Origin: CAZPUI01 sp964415525
GTDB taxonomy: Bacteria; Acidobacteriota; Holophagae; Holophagales; Holophagaceae
Direction of reading: 5' to 3'
Assembly (NCBI GenBank): GCA_964415525.1
Contig: CAYQAS010000006.1
Span: forward strand, 8,835-72,834
Length of the DNA stretch: 64,000 bases
Below are positions 1-8,503 of this stretch, one piece after another. The translations under genes and the position numbers were made by a program. The stretch's first letter is position 1, and each line of letters begins with the position of its first letter. The notes beneath the pieces are model-generated. The model was not told where the DNA came from and did no database searches. It saw only the letters and a list, made by a program, of their open reading frames with translations.

Positions 1-275
1 GCGCAGATGAAAGCCAGGAGCAGCGTGCCGATCCAGAGGGCCGCTGCCCGCACCTTTACGCCGAGGCAGAGGGCGAGGCCCGCCAACACTTCCAGCCAGG
101 GCAGGGCGAGGGCAAGGGGATGGATGCTCCAGCCTGGGAACAGGCCATAGGCCCAGATGGATTTGGCGAAGCCCGGTGGATCCAGGAGCTTCGGCAGGGC
201 AGCGGCGACGAAGAGCGCGCCCAGTGCGATCTGGCAACGCACGGTGAGCCAGGGGTGGTGCAGCCAGGGCCTCAT
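1..275 (-). CDS. MauE/DoxX-type membrane protein (partial, C-terminus off the left edge)
   Basis: The first 91 residues are visible, starting MRPWLHHPWL. A hydrophobic segment near residues 13-27 is followed by the ALPKLLDP turn. Two more hydrophobic stretches lie near residues 45-65 and 75-90. The K-x-x-x-P turn after the first helix and this spacing fit the MauE/DoxX group of small four-helix inner-membrane proteins, linked in some members to thiol or quinone redox. The ATG overlaps the stop of the rhodanese gene by 4 bp (ATGA), so it is the third gene of the cobW-rhodanese operon. A redox or sulfur role is inferred from that context only. The family call is moderate because the C-terminus is missing. 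Confidence 0.55.
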   Translation of the reverse strand, partial: MRPWLHHPWLTVRCQIALGALFVAAALPKLLDPPGFAKSIWAYGLFPGWSIHPLALALPWLEVLAGLALCLGVKVRAAALWIGTLLLAFIC

Positions 276-928
276 CGCTCGACTCCCTTGCGCACGGGGC
301 GCGCTTTGGCCGCCCAGTCTGGAAATCCCTCGCGGTAGATGCGCAGGTTTCGATATCCCAGGGCTGAAAGCTTGCCCGCCAGGAGGTGCGAGTCCTGGCA
401 GTCCCCGCCGCCGCAGTAGAGCACCAACAGGTCGGTATAGGACGCTCCGCTGCCCGCCTCAAAGGCGGTGAGCCGGGCCTCCAGGTCGGATTCCCACACC
501 GGAACGCACCAGGCTCCGGCGATATGGCCGCTGCGGTAGTCCGCCGCGCGACGGGCATCCAGGAAGCTGACCCCTGACTGATGCGCCTTTGAGGCCGCCT
601 CGGAGTCGATCTCCGGGAAAGGGCTGGCAGCACCCGAGGACGGACCCTTCCTATCGACGAAGGAAGTGGCTGGCGCATTCTGGATGACGACTGTCGTGTT
701 GTGTGTCTTGGTGAGCGTTGACGTCGTCGGCCGGGGTGTCGGAGATGGCGCTGGGAGAGGGACTTCCTTCGGTTGCATTATCGGAGCGGGGGCCATGGCT
801 CCAGCTGGCGCTGGCAAGGGCTGCCCAAACCAGGCCAGCCGCCGTTCATGCCCCGCCAAGGCATTGGAGATGAGGGCACAGGCCAGGGCAGCGATGGGAA
901 GGAGCAGCAGCTCCCGCCAGAGCCTCAC
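272..928 (-). CDS. Membrane-anchored single-domain rhodanese (sulfurtransferase-like)
   Basis: The protein has 218 residues and starts at a GTG that overlaps the cobW stop by 4 bp (GTGA). An N-terminal hydrophobic helix (about residues 8-25) is followed by a Pro/Ala-rich linker (36-70) and a rhodanese domain (about 105-215). The domain shows the DARRAADYRSGHIAGA substrate-side motif and an active loop YCGGGDC with the presumed catalytic Cys172 and a second Cys at 177. Rhodanese domains carry persulfide on this Cys. The anchor and linker suggest the domain sits in the periplasm. The loop has the six residues (CGGGDC) typical of rhodaneses, but the partner is unknown. The neighbours are a CobW GTPase and a MauE/DoxX protein. 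Confidence 0.8.
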   Translation of the reverse strand: MRLWRELLLLPIAALACALISNALAGHERRLAWFGQPLPAPAGAMAPAPIMQPKEVPLPAPSPTPRPTTSTLTKTHNTTVVIQNAPATSFVDRKGPSSGAASPFPEIDSEAASKAHQSGVSFLDARRAADYRSGHIAGAWCVPVWESDLEARLTAFEAGSGASYTDLLVLYCGGGDCQDSHLLAGKLSALGYRNLRIYREGFPDWAAKARPVRKGVER

Positions 929-1920
929 AGCACCACCTTCCGGCGGGCGCCCGCAGGGGCTCGCTCGATGCTGCGCAGGGCCTTGCGCCATCCTTCGCGG
1001 TCGAGGCCGACGCCGATGACGACGCTCATGCACTCGGGAAGGCGGCCTTCGGGCAGGGGCGGAAGGGGCATGATCTCCACCCGCCCATCCGCAAGATGAA
1101 AGGCCCAGCGGTCCGAGCCGTCCTCGCGGGGGGGCCAGCCGTGGAATGCGGCCACGCCCTTGGCACGAAGGAGTTCACCACCGGGTAGCCCCGCGCGCAG
1201 CAGAGACTCCAGGCCCTCGGCATCCACCGGGTGATCCCACCGGACGGCGAGGGAGCGCGCCTCGCCAAAGCCGATGCCGGGGGAGCCATCGCCCGTCCGG
1301 ACATCGCCGTGCCAGGGATCCGGAGCGTCCAGGGGGCCCTGACCCTGGCAGGTGCGTACCACCGGATGGTCGGGATGGGCGGTCTGGATCTGGGCGGACC
1401 AGGCCATGGCCATGGCGGGATCGAGGTCGGTCTTGCTGATGTGGACGAGGCTGGCGAGGGCCACCTGTCGTCGCACCAGATCCCGCTGGGTTAGGTGGTG
1501 CAGGGGCGTGAGGGCGCTCACCACCGTGAGGCATCCGGCAAGTCTCACACGCCCCGCGAGGCCAGGCTCCTGGTCCAAGTCCATCAGATCCGTGGGATCG
1601 GCTAGCCCGGTGGTCTCCAGCACCACTCGCGCCGGTCGTGTTTCCGATGCGCGATCCGCCCAGCCCGCAAGGGTCGCCGCCACTTCCGAGCGCAGGCTGC
1701 AGCAGGCGCACCCATCCAGCAGGTTCTCCATGGCGGCGAGATCCGGCCGGGTGGCCTCCAGCAAGGCCCCATCAATGCTGACGCTGCCGAACTCATTGAC
1801 GAGCACGGCGACCTTTCGCCCTGCCTCGATCTCCGTGCGCAGGAGGCGATTCACTAGGGTGGTCTTGCCCGCGCCCAGAGGGCCGGTGACGACGAGGACT
1901 TCGACGGGATGAATGGACAT
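925..1920 (-). CDS. CobW/CobP47K-family GTP-dependent metallochaperone
   Basis: The protein has 331 residues. It has a Walker A motif GPLGAGKTT (13-21), a strict CxCC metal motif at Cys71-Cys73-Cys74 (DGCACC), an SKTD base-recognition motif in place of NKxD, and a C-terminal CobW_C-type region (about 230-320). G3E-family proteins of this kind move Zn, Co or other metals into client enzymes in a GTP-dependent manner. It is the first gene of a three-gene operon with a rhodanese and a MauE/DoxX membrane protein. No Zur-type operator is recognisable upstream, so the metal cannot be assigned. Upstream lies a pair of direct repeats. Confidence 0.88.
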   Translation of the reverse strand: MSIHPVEVLVVTGPLGAGKTTLVNRLLRTEIEAGRKVAVLVNEFGSVSIDGALLEATRPDLAAMENLLDGCACCSLRSEVAATLAGWADRASETRPARVVLETTGLADPTDLMDLDQEPGLAGRVRLAGCLTVVSALTPLHHLTQRDLVRRQVALASLVHISKTDLDPAMAMAWSAQIQTAHPDHPVVRTCQGQGPLDAPDPWHGDVRTGDGSPGIGFGEARSLAVRWDHPVDAEGLESLLRAGLPGGELLRAKGVAAFHGWPPREDGSDRWAFHLADGRVEIMPLPPLPEGRLPECMSVVIGVGLDREGWRKALRSIERAPAGARRKVVL

Positions 1921-1975
1921 GCCCTGATAATAGAAGGGTCAGCTCTGGGAAGATCAAGCCCCGCGAGGCGCAGGC

Positions 1976-2080
1976 GAGCGGGAGGATGGCAGGGGTGCCA
2001 CCGGTAGACTGGGGGCCCCAGCTCCGAGAGGCACTGACGAGCGGGAGGATGGCACGGGGTGCCATCCGATAGACTGGGGG
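1976..2080. repeat. Two near-identical direct repeats, one containing a perfect hairpin
   Basis: Two copies of an approximately 40-bp unit lie at 1976-2015 and 2039-2080, in the gap between the divergent cobW and waaA genes. Both run from GAGCGGGAGGATGGCA to TAGACTGGGGG. The second copy holds a perfect 9-bp inverted repeat, GGATGGCAC (2047-2055) and GTGCCATCC (2059-2067), with a GGG loop. The first copy has an imperfect version. The waaA start lies two bases after the second copy, so the second copy also supplies or overlaps its leader. Confidence 0.75.
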
Positions 2081-2081
2081 T

Positions 2082-3404
2082 ATGGATGCCGTCGATCTGA
2101 GCTACTTGGGCCTCGTCAGTCTGGCGGGGGCGCTGGCGCGGTCGATGAAGGCAGGGCTGCCGGAAGCCTGGCGTCTGCGGCTGGAGGCAGCCCCTCCGGA
2201 GCTGCCCGCGCGCTGGGTCTGGGTGCATGCCGTGAGCGTGGGCGAATTGCTCTTGGCGGACGGGCTGCTGGGGTGTCTGCGAGACGGCGGCTGCCACCTT
2301 CACGTCACCACGGGTACACCTGCGGGCATGACCTTGTTGGCTCAGCGGCTGCCGGGCTGGGACCAAGGTACGGGCCGCGTTACCGGCGGAGCCTTTCCTT
2401 TGGATGATCCGGCGGGGCTGGCCGCCTTCTTTGCGACACCGCCCGCAGCTTTTCTCGCCCTCGAAACGGAGCTCTGGCCCAACCTTTTGCGGGAACTGGA
2501 AGCCCGAGGCATCCCTCGTCTCGTGGTGAACGGGCGGCTCACCGAGCGTACCCTGGCGCACGGCGGCGCCTGGATCCGCCGGGCGGCTTCACGGCTCACG
2601 CGGGTGGCTGCGCGGGATCCCGAGTCAGCTGAAGCCTTCCGAAGGCTGGGGGCCCCCGACGTGGTGCTGGGGGGCAACCTCAAGGCGGATGCGCCTCCAC
2701 CAAGAGAGCTACACGAAGGCTGGGCGGCCCTCCGAGTGGGTTGGCAGGCCCATCCGGTGGTGGTGGCGGGAAACACGCTGGCGGGGGAAGAGGCCCTGGT
2801 GCTGGAGGCTTGGGATGAATTGCGGAAGCGCAGAGGCGAAGCGCGTCTGGTGCTCGCCCCTCGCAAGCCCCAGCGTTTCGATGCGGTGGCGGAGCTGTTG
2901 ACGCAGCAGGGGCGGTGCTTTCGGCGAGCATCGGTGGGTTGGCCGGCCTCTTCAGAGGCATGGGTGGACGTGGATGTCCTGTTGCTGGACACTCTCGGAG
3001 AGCTCTCAGCCGCTTACGGCGAAGGCACGGTGGCGCTGGTGGGCGGAGGGTGGACCTGGGAGGGCGGACACAATCCTCTCGAGCCGGTGCGCTATGGTGT
3101 GCCGACCCTGATGGGGCCGGGCTACCGCAATTTTCAGGATCTCGCGGAACCCCTGTTGCGCGCCGGGCTCGTGTCTGTGGTGGATGCGGATGATCTCGCT
3201 GGAACACTGATCAAATCCATGGAAGGGGCTCCACTTCGGCCTCAGAACGAATGGGGCGTTGCCATCCTTCCGAAAGAACTCTGTGGTACCCTCGATCGCA
3301 CCTTGCAGGCTCTGATTCCGTTCCTTCCCATGACCTGTCCAAACGGATTGCAGACAGGAGTTCTTCCCTATGAAGAGCGCCCCACACGTCATCCTCATCG
3401 ATGA
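2082..3404 (+). CDS. waaA: 3-deoxy-D-manno-octulosonic acid (Kdo) transferase
   Basis: The protein has 440 residues, near the family's usual 420-430. It is a GT-B glycosyltransferase that adds Kdo from CMP-Kdo to lipid A at the inner membrane. It shows the SVGE motif (52-55) with the catalytic Glu, the ETELWPN motif (128-134) and the late GGHNPLEP motif (328-335) typical of WaaA/KdtA. The usual N-terminal membrane helix is short and weak. The last 35 bp overlap the following response-regulator gene in another frame, so the C-terminal tail (about residues 415-440) may be non-conserved read-through. It supports a diderm cell with Kdo-containing LPS. Confidence 0.9.
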   Translation: MDAVDLSYLGLVSLAGALARSMKAGLPEAWRLRLEAAPPELPARWVWVHAVSVGELLLADGLLGCLRDGGCHLHVTTGTPAGMTLLAQRLPGWDQGTGRVTGGAFPLDDPAGLAAFFATPPAAFLALETELWPNLLRELEARGIPRLVVNGRLTERTLAHGGAWIRRAASRLTRVAARDPESAEAFRRLGAPDVVLGGNLKADAPPPRELHEGWAALRVGWQAHPVVVAGNTLAGEEALVLEAWDELRKRRGEARLVLAPRKPQRFDAVAELLTQQGRCFRRASVGWPASSEAWVDVDVLLLDTLGELSAAYGEGTVALVGGGWTWEGGHNPLEPVRYGVPTLMGPGYRNFQDLAEPLLRAGLVSVVDADDLAGTLIKSMEGAPLRPQNEWGVAILPKELCGTLDRTLQALIPFLPMTCPNGLQTGVLPYEERPTRHPHR

Positions 3405-4275
3405 CGACCTGAGTGTCCTGTCCATGGTGAGCGAGATGCTCGCCTCCCATGGCATGGTGGTTCACACCTTCTCGGATGGGCGTCGCGCCCTCCAGGCCCT
3501 CGAGGACCCAGCCGCGCCGAGCATCGATCTGGTCATCAGCGATATCAACATGGAGGGGATGAACGGCTTTGATGTCATCCACCGGGTGAAGGCGATCCAT
3601 GCCAAGTTGCCTGTGGTGTTGATGACAGGCATGGCGACGTTGGATTACGCCATTCGTGCTATGCGCATGGGCGCCGCGAATCTCTTCCAGAAACCGCTGT
3701 CCATGCGCGAGTTGGTGAATAGCGTTTTCCATCTGGTGGAACTGCATCGGGACCTGCGTCTGGCCGAGGCGAGCCTCAAGGGGCTATTGCGGGAGGAACG
3801 CCAGTTCCTATACACCTCCGCCGACCTCGACATCCCGAGCCTCGTCGTGCACCTCACGGATCGGCTGGTGCAGCAGGGCTTCGCGGAACCCAACAATGTG
3901 GATGTCTACGCCATGGCCTTCCACGAGGCCCTGGTGAACGCCCATGAGCACGGCAACCTGGAACTGGAGAGCAGCCTCAAGGCCGACCTCTTCAGCTCCG
4001 AGGACGCCTACGGCGTGCTGCTCCAACAGCGCCTGCAGGATCCCGTCTATTCCGCCCGAGAGATTGGCGTGACTGCGGAGATGACACCTGACTGCTACAC
4101 GGTCACCATCCGCGACCAAGGCAAGGGCTTCGACGCGCAGCGGAGCTTTCGGTTCAACGACGATGCCATCTCCAAGCAGTTCGGACGTGGGCTGGCGATG
4201 ATCCACCTCGTGATGGACTCCGTGAGCTTCCATCGCGGAGGAACCGAAATCCAGATGGTCGTGCGGCGGAAGTAA
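3370..4275 (+). CDS. Response regulator with C-terminal GHKL (RsbW-like) ATPase domain
   Basis: The protein has 301 residues. The receiver domain covers residues 5-125, with acidic residues D11-D13, phosphoacceptor D58 in LVISD, T86 and K108. After a linker (125-150), a HATPase_c_2-type domain shows the N box EALVNAHEHGN (186-196), the DQGKGFD G1 box (250-256) and a GRGLAMI G2 box near residue 272. Such receiver-anti-sigma/serine-kinase fusions control partner-switching pathways (known of the family). The target is not encoded nearby. It starts 35 bp inside waaA and ends just before a strong bidirectional terminator. A good RBS (GACAGGAG) precedes the ATG. Confidence 0.85.
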   Translation: MKSAPHVILIDDDLSVLSMVSEMLASHGMVVHTFSDGRRALQALEDPAAPSIDLVISDINMEGMNGFDVIHRVKAIHAKLPVVLMTGMATLDYAIRAMRMGAANLFQKPLSMRELVNSVFHLVELHRDLRLAEASLKGLLREERQFLYTSADLDIPSLVVHLTDRLVQQGFAEPNNVDVYAMAFHEALVNAHEHGNLELESSLKADLFSSEDAYGVLLQQRLQDPVYSAREIGVTAEMTPDCYTVTIRDQGKGFDAQRSFRFNDDAISKQFGRGLAMIHLVMDSVSFHRGGTEIQMVVRRK

Positions 4276-4292
4276 GGCCTCTGAGTCCGAAT

Positions 4293-4327
4293 ACATAAAG
4301 AGGCGACCTCGGGCCGCCTCTTTATGT
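4293..4327. terminator. Bidirectional intrinsic terminator
   Basis: A perfect 13-bp stem, ACATAAAGAGGCG (4293-4305) and its complement (4315-4327), encloses a 9-nt loop. A- and T-rich arm ends serve both strands. It lies between the convergent response-regulator and thioredoxin genes. Confidence 0.85.
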
Positions 4328-4345
4328 CCTATGTCTCAAGAGGGC

Positions 4346-4666
4346 CTAGAAGGCCTGCTGGATGAAGGCCGTGAGCTGGGGCTTGGCCGCGCCGCCCACA
4401 CGCTTCTCCACCAGCTTGCCGTCCTTGAACAGGAGCAGGGTGGGGATGGACATGATCCCGTACTGGCCGGCGATCACGGGGTTCTCGTCGACGTTTACCT
4501 TCACGATCTGGACCTTGCCGGTGTATTCGGCGGCGAGTTCATCCAGGATGGGGGCAATCATGCGGCAGGGGCCGCACCAGGGGGCCCAGAAGTCCACGAG
4601 CGTGACGCCAGCGGCGACCGTGCTCTGGAATTCGTCGTCCGTGATGTGCTTGACGAGGTCGGACAT
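4346..4666 (-). CDS. trxA: Thioredoxin
   Basis: The protein has 106 residues, full family length. It is a cytoplasmic dithiol-disulfide reductant. The active site WCGPC has Cys31 and Cys34, the buried Asp is in VDFWAPW, and the cis-Pro loop SIPT has Pro75. A strong RBS (AAGGAG) precedes the ATG. It is the last gene of the ribB - cyclic-nucleotide-binding protein - trxA run, 30 bp after its neighbour. Confidence 0.97.
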   Translation of the reverse strand: MSDLVKHITDDEFQSTVAAGVTLVDFWAPWCGPCRMIAPILDELAAEYTGKVQIVKVNVDENPVIAGQYGIMSIPTLLLFKDGKLVEKRVGGAAKPQLTAFIQQAF

Positions 4667-4696
4667 GGATTCTCCTTCTCCAGAAAATGCAGTTGA

Positions 4697-5191
4697 TCAG
4701 GGTAGCGGAATCAGGCTGCTGCTGCCGCCACCGCCCCACTGGGCAATGGTGAAAATACTCATGTAACGCTCGTTGGTCTCCCGCAGGCGCTGGGCCAGCA
4801 CCTCGCAGAGGGCGTAGAGCACCTTGAGGGCGATCTGGTGGTGGCTTTCGATGAGCACCCTCAGGTCTTTGAGGGGGATGAAGAAGAGCTCGCAGTCCTC
4901 GTTGGCGATGGCATCTGCCGCCCGGGGGCTGAAATCGATCAGGGCCATCTCACCGAAAAATGCGTTGGATTCCAGCACCGCCAGGGCTTCTTCGCCACTG
5001 GCGGCCTGCTTGCTGATGCGTACGCCGCCCCGGATGACGATGAACAGACCGTCGCCCGCATCGCCCTCCCGGAAGATCACTTGATTGGCGGCATAACCGC
5101 GCACCTGCCCGATGATCAGGACCTGAGCTCGCTCTGTCTCGTCCAGGTTGCGGAAGAGGGGCGAGTCGTTGAGGAACGAAGTGTTGATCAC
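4697..5191 (-). CDS. Stand-alone cyclic-nucleotide-binding (Crp-type) sensor domain protein
   Basis: The protein has 164 residues. A single cNMP-binding beta-roll (about 10-130) has a phosphate-binding cassette reading FGEMALIDFSPRAADA, close to the canonical FGE-(I/L)-AL-x5-R-x-A. No helix-turn-helix follows. The C-terminus is a helix and a Gly/Ser-rich tail. It is therefore not a DNA-binding Crp. It may act on a partner protein or be a degenerate sensor. The ATG overlaps the ribB stop by 4 bp, so the two are translationally coupled. The ligand (cAMP, c-di-GMP or none) cannot be decided. Confidence 0.8.
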   Translation of the reverse strand: MINTSFLNDSPLFRNLDETERAQVLIIGQVRGYAANQVIFREGDAGDGLFIVIRGGVRISKQAASGEEALAVLESNAFFGEMALIDFSPRAADAIANEDCELFFIPLKDLRVLIESHHQIALKVLYALCEVLAQRLRETNERYMSIFTIAQWGGGGSSSLIPLP

Positions 5192-6246
5192 CGAGGATCC
5201 ATGTGGACGTGTTCCACGATATCGAGCCCGAATCCCTTGAGTCCAACGTACTTTTTGGGATGTCGGCTCAGCAGTCGCATGTGCTTCACGCCCAATAGGC
5301 CCAGGATCTGGGCGCCCATGCCGATTTCCCGGTCCGTGGGGTGGGGATCCTCGGGCGAGGTCGAGCCACGTCGCAGGTATACCACCACGCCTTCCTCTGC
5401 CTGGGCGACGGCGTCCATGGCGGCATGGAATGGGGTGCCAGGCTGGTTGCCGAAACCGAGCAGATCCTCGGGAAGGCTTTCCATGTGCACGCGAACAAGG
5501 GGGGTACCCGTGAGAGGCCCCTTTGTGAAAGCCAGGTGAATGGCGCCGTCCAGGAGGCTCTCAAAGCGGTGGACGGTCAGGGAGCCCCAGGTCGTCTCCA
5601 CACGGTCCGAGCCCAGGGGTCGGATGATGGGGTCCTTGCGCAATCGGTAGGCGACCAGATCCGCCACGGTGACGAGCAGGAGGCCATGCTTCTCGCAGAA
5701 GGGAATGAGGTCCGGCACTCGGGCCATGGTGCCGTCATCGTTCATGATTTCACAGATGACGCCACTGGGATGCAGACCGGCGAGGCGGGCGAGATCCACA
5801 CTGGCCTCGGTCTGGCCGGTTCGGGTCAGGACGCCGCCCGCTCGTGCACGCAGGGGGAACATGTGGCCCGGTTTCACGAAGTCCGACGCCTGGGCCTCAG
5901 GCGCGACGAGGGCCTGGATGGTGCGGGAGCGGTCCCCGGCGCTGATGCCAGTGGAGGTGCCTTCTCGGGCCTCAACGGTGATGCAGAAGGCGGTCTCGAA
6001 GGGGCTGGTGTTGTCCCGCACCATGAGTGGAATTTGTAGGTGATCGAGGAGTTGCGCCTCCAGGGCGACGCAGATCAGGCCTCTGCCGTGGGTGGCCATG
6101 AAGGCGATGGCCTCCGGCGTGATGTGCTGGGCGGCGAGGGTGAGATCCCCTTCGTTTTCACGGTCTTCATCGTCGATGACGACCACCATCCTTCCGGATC
6201 GGATGGCTTCAATGGCTTCCTCAATGGTTGCAAAAGGACTGGGCAC
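5188..6246 (-). CDS. ribB: 3,4-dihydroxy-2-butanone-4-phosphate synthase with degenerate GTP cyclohydrolase II domain (RibBA-type)
   Basis: The protein has 352 residues and starts at a GTG with a clear RBS (GGGGAGG, 4 nt upstream). Residues 1-203 form the RibB domain: acidic motif DDEDRENEG (25-33), TSTGISAGDRSRTI (97-110) and the TEASVDLARLAG block (146-157). It makes the four-carbon unit of riboflavin from ribulose 5-phosphate. The position aligned with the catalytic metal-ligand His of the GHTEA motif is Gln145 (GQTEA). Residues 205-352 follow the GTP cyclohydrolase II fold, but the region RVHMESLPED lacks the zinc Cys triad, so that half should not open GTP. A separate ribA is expected elsewhere in the genome. 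First gene of the ribB-cNMP-trxA run. Confidence 0.85.
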   Translation of the reverse strand: MPSPFATIEEAIEAIRSGRMVVVIDDEDRENEGDLTLAAQHITPEAIAFMATHGRGLICVALEAQLLDHLQIPLMVRDNTSPFETAFCITVEAREGTSTGISAGDRSRTIQALVAPEAQASDFVKPGHMFPLRARAGGVLTRTGQTEASVDLARLAGLHPSGVICEIMNDDGTMARVPDLIPFCEKHGLLLVTVADLVAYRLRKDPIIRPLGSDRVETTWGSLTVHRFESLLDGAIHLAFTKGPLTGTPLVRVHMESLPEDLLGFGNQPGTPFHAAMDAVAQAEEGVVVYLRRGSTSPEDPHPTDREIGMGAQILGLLGVKHMRLLSRHPKKYVGLKGFGLDIVEHVHMDPR

Positions 6247-6400
6247 GGAACCTCCCCGGAACCTCCAGGATCCCCGAAGCACCCGGTTGGGGGGAAGGGC
6301 TGGCAGTGGGTTGTGCCGCAGTCTGGAATCATTCCTGACCACGGCGGGCGTCGTGCTACATTCGGAACAGCATCCATGTGATTGCGAGAGGGGATGTTCC

Positions 6401-7390
6401 ATGTCCCAAGGACTCATCCAAGGCTTCATGCGCGAAGCGCCATTACCTGACGTCATCCAACTGGTAAGCCAGGGGGGGAAGTCCGGCTGCTTCCATGTGA
6501 CCGAGGATGCACGCCGCGCCAAGATCTTCCTGCAGAGCGGCCGCATCGTGCATGCCGTGTCGAACGATGCGGAGGGTCTGGACGCCGTCTATGAAGTGGC
6601 CCTGTGGCTCGACGGACAGTACCGCTTCGAGGAATCCACATCCGAAGTGCCAACCACGATCACCAAGAGCAATGCCGCGCTCCTGATGGAGATGCACCGG
6701 CGCATGGATGAGTGGCGGGTCATCAGCCAGAAGATCCCTTCCCTGGATCTTTACCCCGCCTCCACCCTCCTTCCGGGTGAGACCCCCAGCGGTGTCAGTC
6801 CACGCGAAGCCAAGCTGCTGAGCATCTGCACGGGCTACTACTCGGTGTCAGAGCTGGCTTCGGTCCTGCAGAAGTCTGTACTGAATGTGGCCAAGGATGT
6901 TTATGGATTGGTCATGGCCAATCATGTCGTGATGAAGGGCATCCGGTCTGGCAAACGTCCAGATGTTCCCGAGGCGCCTGTGGCCTCGGCGCCTGAGCCT
7001 ACTCCTGTCTTGCCTGTGGTTCTCCCCGTCCTCGACACGCCTCAGGCCGTCGCCCCGGAACCCGCTCCCGCTCAGATCTCGATTCCTGAGCCGCCCCGTG
7101 CGCCGCAGGTTCCTGCCGCCAGCGGGATGGTGGATCCCATCAAGGTTGCGAAGTTGAACGCCTTTGCGCAGCGCATCGTCATGGCCTCCAAAGGTGTGCT
7201 TCCGACGGACCTGCACGGGATGGTGGGGACGCTCCATGCCCAGGCTGTCCAGCAGATCGGCCAAGGCGAAGGTCCTGAAGCCGTGAAGAATCTGGCACTC
7301 TCCATCAGTCGCGGGGCCGTGGATACGGGCCTCGACGCCGACCTCGTCAAGAACCTGAACGCCCAGCTCAAGGCGCTCTTCAACAAGTAG
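6401..7390 (+). CDS. DUF4388-domain (PATAN-like) signalling protein
   Basis: The protein has 329 residues. The N-terminus (1-110) matches the DUF4388 pattern, with an early LPDVIQLVSQGGKSGCFHV stretch and IFLQSGRIVHA. This is followed by a region resembling a winged helix (about 140-190), a long Pro/Ala/Val-rich linker (195-245) and a helical C-terminal block (250-329). Such proteins occur beside roadblock/GTPase and two-component systems in Myxococcota and Acidobacteriota; their exact role is unknown. The ATG is preceded by GAGAGGGGA. It is followed 12 bp later by a lipoprotein gene. A second protein with a similar N-terminus lies at 9643. Confidence 0.65.
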   Translation: MSQGLIQGFMREAPLPDVIQLVSQGGKSGCFHVTEDARRAKIFLQSGRIVHAVSNDAEGLDAVYEVALWLDGQYRFEESTSEVPTTITKSNAALLMEMHRRMDEWRVISQKIPSLDLYPASTLLPGETPSGVSPREAKLLSICTGYYSVSELASVLQKSVLNVAKDVYGLVMANHVVMKGIRSGKRPDVPEAPVASAPEPTPVLPVVLPVLDTPQAVAPEPAPAQISIPEPPRAPQVPAASGMVDPIKVAKLNAFAQRIVMASKGVLPTDLHGMVGTLHAQAVQQIGQGEGPEAVKNLALSISRGAVDTGLDADLVKNLNAQLKALFNK

Positions 7391-7402
7391 TCGGGATCAC
7401 CC

Positions 7403-8503
7403 ATGGCAAACCATTCCCTCAGGGGCCTATTCGGGGCCTCCCTGGCGCTGCTTGCGCTGACGGTCTCCTGTCTGGAGCCCAAGAACAGTGCCGGATCGAC
7501 CAAGGGCACGACCCTGATCGCCTTCGACACCGCGGAAGGCGCCACCAAACGCCTGCTGATGTGGGACAACCTGGACACCCTCGTCGAACAGACCGGGGAC
7601 ATCAAGCCCACCCGCACGCTCGAAGACAGCAAGCTGAACCAGGTGAAGGATCTGGCCTGGGGTGGGCTCTGCATCGACCAGACCGGGCATTACCTCTACG
7701 GCGTGAGCTCAACGGGAGAGGTGGTTCGAATCGCGAATATTCACCGTCAGGACGGCACGATCAAGACACCTGAAGACATTCATGTCTTCAGGATCGAAGG
7801 GGAGCGGCTCAGCGAAAGCAAGTTCGAACAGGCTGCCCTGGATGCCACCAATCGGGTGCTCTATGTGCTGGAAACGAACAGTTCACAGTCCAGGGTTTGG
7901 GCGGTGAGCAACCCCGACAGTGTCCTTGCGGCCTCCACACCGGGGCGGAAGGTCGAGGTGGAAGGCAACACGGACAAGGGGGGCACCGGTCTGGCTTTTC
8001 GAGCAGGTTCGCTCTACGCCTTCTTCAAGGATGGGGCGACGGTCTATAACCCCCAGAAGAATCCCTTCGATGGGGCACGGCTCCGCATGGGGTCGGGCGG
8101 CAGCAACTTCCCTCAGTCCGCCTCCGTGCTGATTGGCACCAAGACCACTCTGGGTGCTCACGGATCCATGGCGGTGGACGACCAGGATCGCATCTATGTC
8201 GCCAGGCACCTCACGGATGCCGCGCTATCTGGTTCACCCATGCTGGTCTTCCGCAAATACCAATTCGACAGCTCGTACGATCAGGCTCCCATGGAGACCT
8301 TCGGTGAAACGACCCTTCGGAACCTCCGAGTGATCGCGCACGCGGGCACCAAAGACTGGCTGGTCGGCGCGGACATGGTGAGTTCGTTGCCCACCACCAG
8401 CCTCCACATCTGGAAAAACGTCTCGCAGCGGGGCAGCGTCAAGTCCATGAGCGCGGGATCAGGCACCGCCATCAAGGGCATCGCACTGGACGGGAGCAAC
8501 TGA
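7403..8503 (+). CDS. Putative lipoprotein, beta-propeller-like, function unknown
   Basis: The protein has 366 residues. The N-terminus MANHSLRGLFGASLALLALTVSC ends in a lipobox (LTVSC), so Cys23 would be lipidated. The mature part has repeated beta-strand-rich units of about 45-60 residues, each with Asp/Gly turns (CIDQTGHYLYGVS, ALDATNRVLYVLE, AVDDQDRIYVARH), suggesting an SMP-30/NHL-like propeller. I do not recognise a family. Its stop directly abuts the ftsX start, with no gap, so they are probably co-transcribed and coupled. Confidence 0.6.
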   Translation: MANHSLRGLFGASLALLALTVSCLEPKNSAGSTKGTTLIAFDTAEGATKRLLMWDNLDTLVEQTGDIKPTRTLEDSKLNQVKDLAWGGLCIDQTGHYLYGVSSTGEVVRIANIHRQDGTIKTPEDIHVFRIEGERLSESKFEQAALDATNRVLYVLETNSSQSRVWAVSNPDSVLAASTPGRKVEVEGNTDKGGTGLAFRAGSLYAFFKDGATVYNPQKNPFDGARLRMGSGGSNFPQSASVLIGTKTTLGAHGSMAVDDQDRIYVARHLTDAALSGSPMLVFRKYQFDSSYDQAPMETFGETTLRNLRVIAHAGTKDWLVGADMVSSLPTTSLHIWKNVSQRGSVKSMSAGSGTAIKGIALDGSN

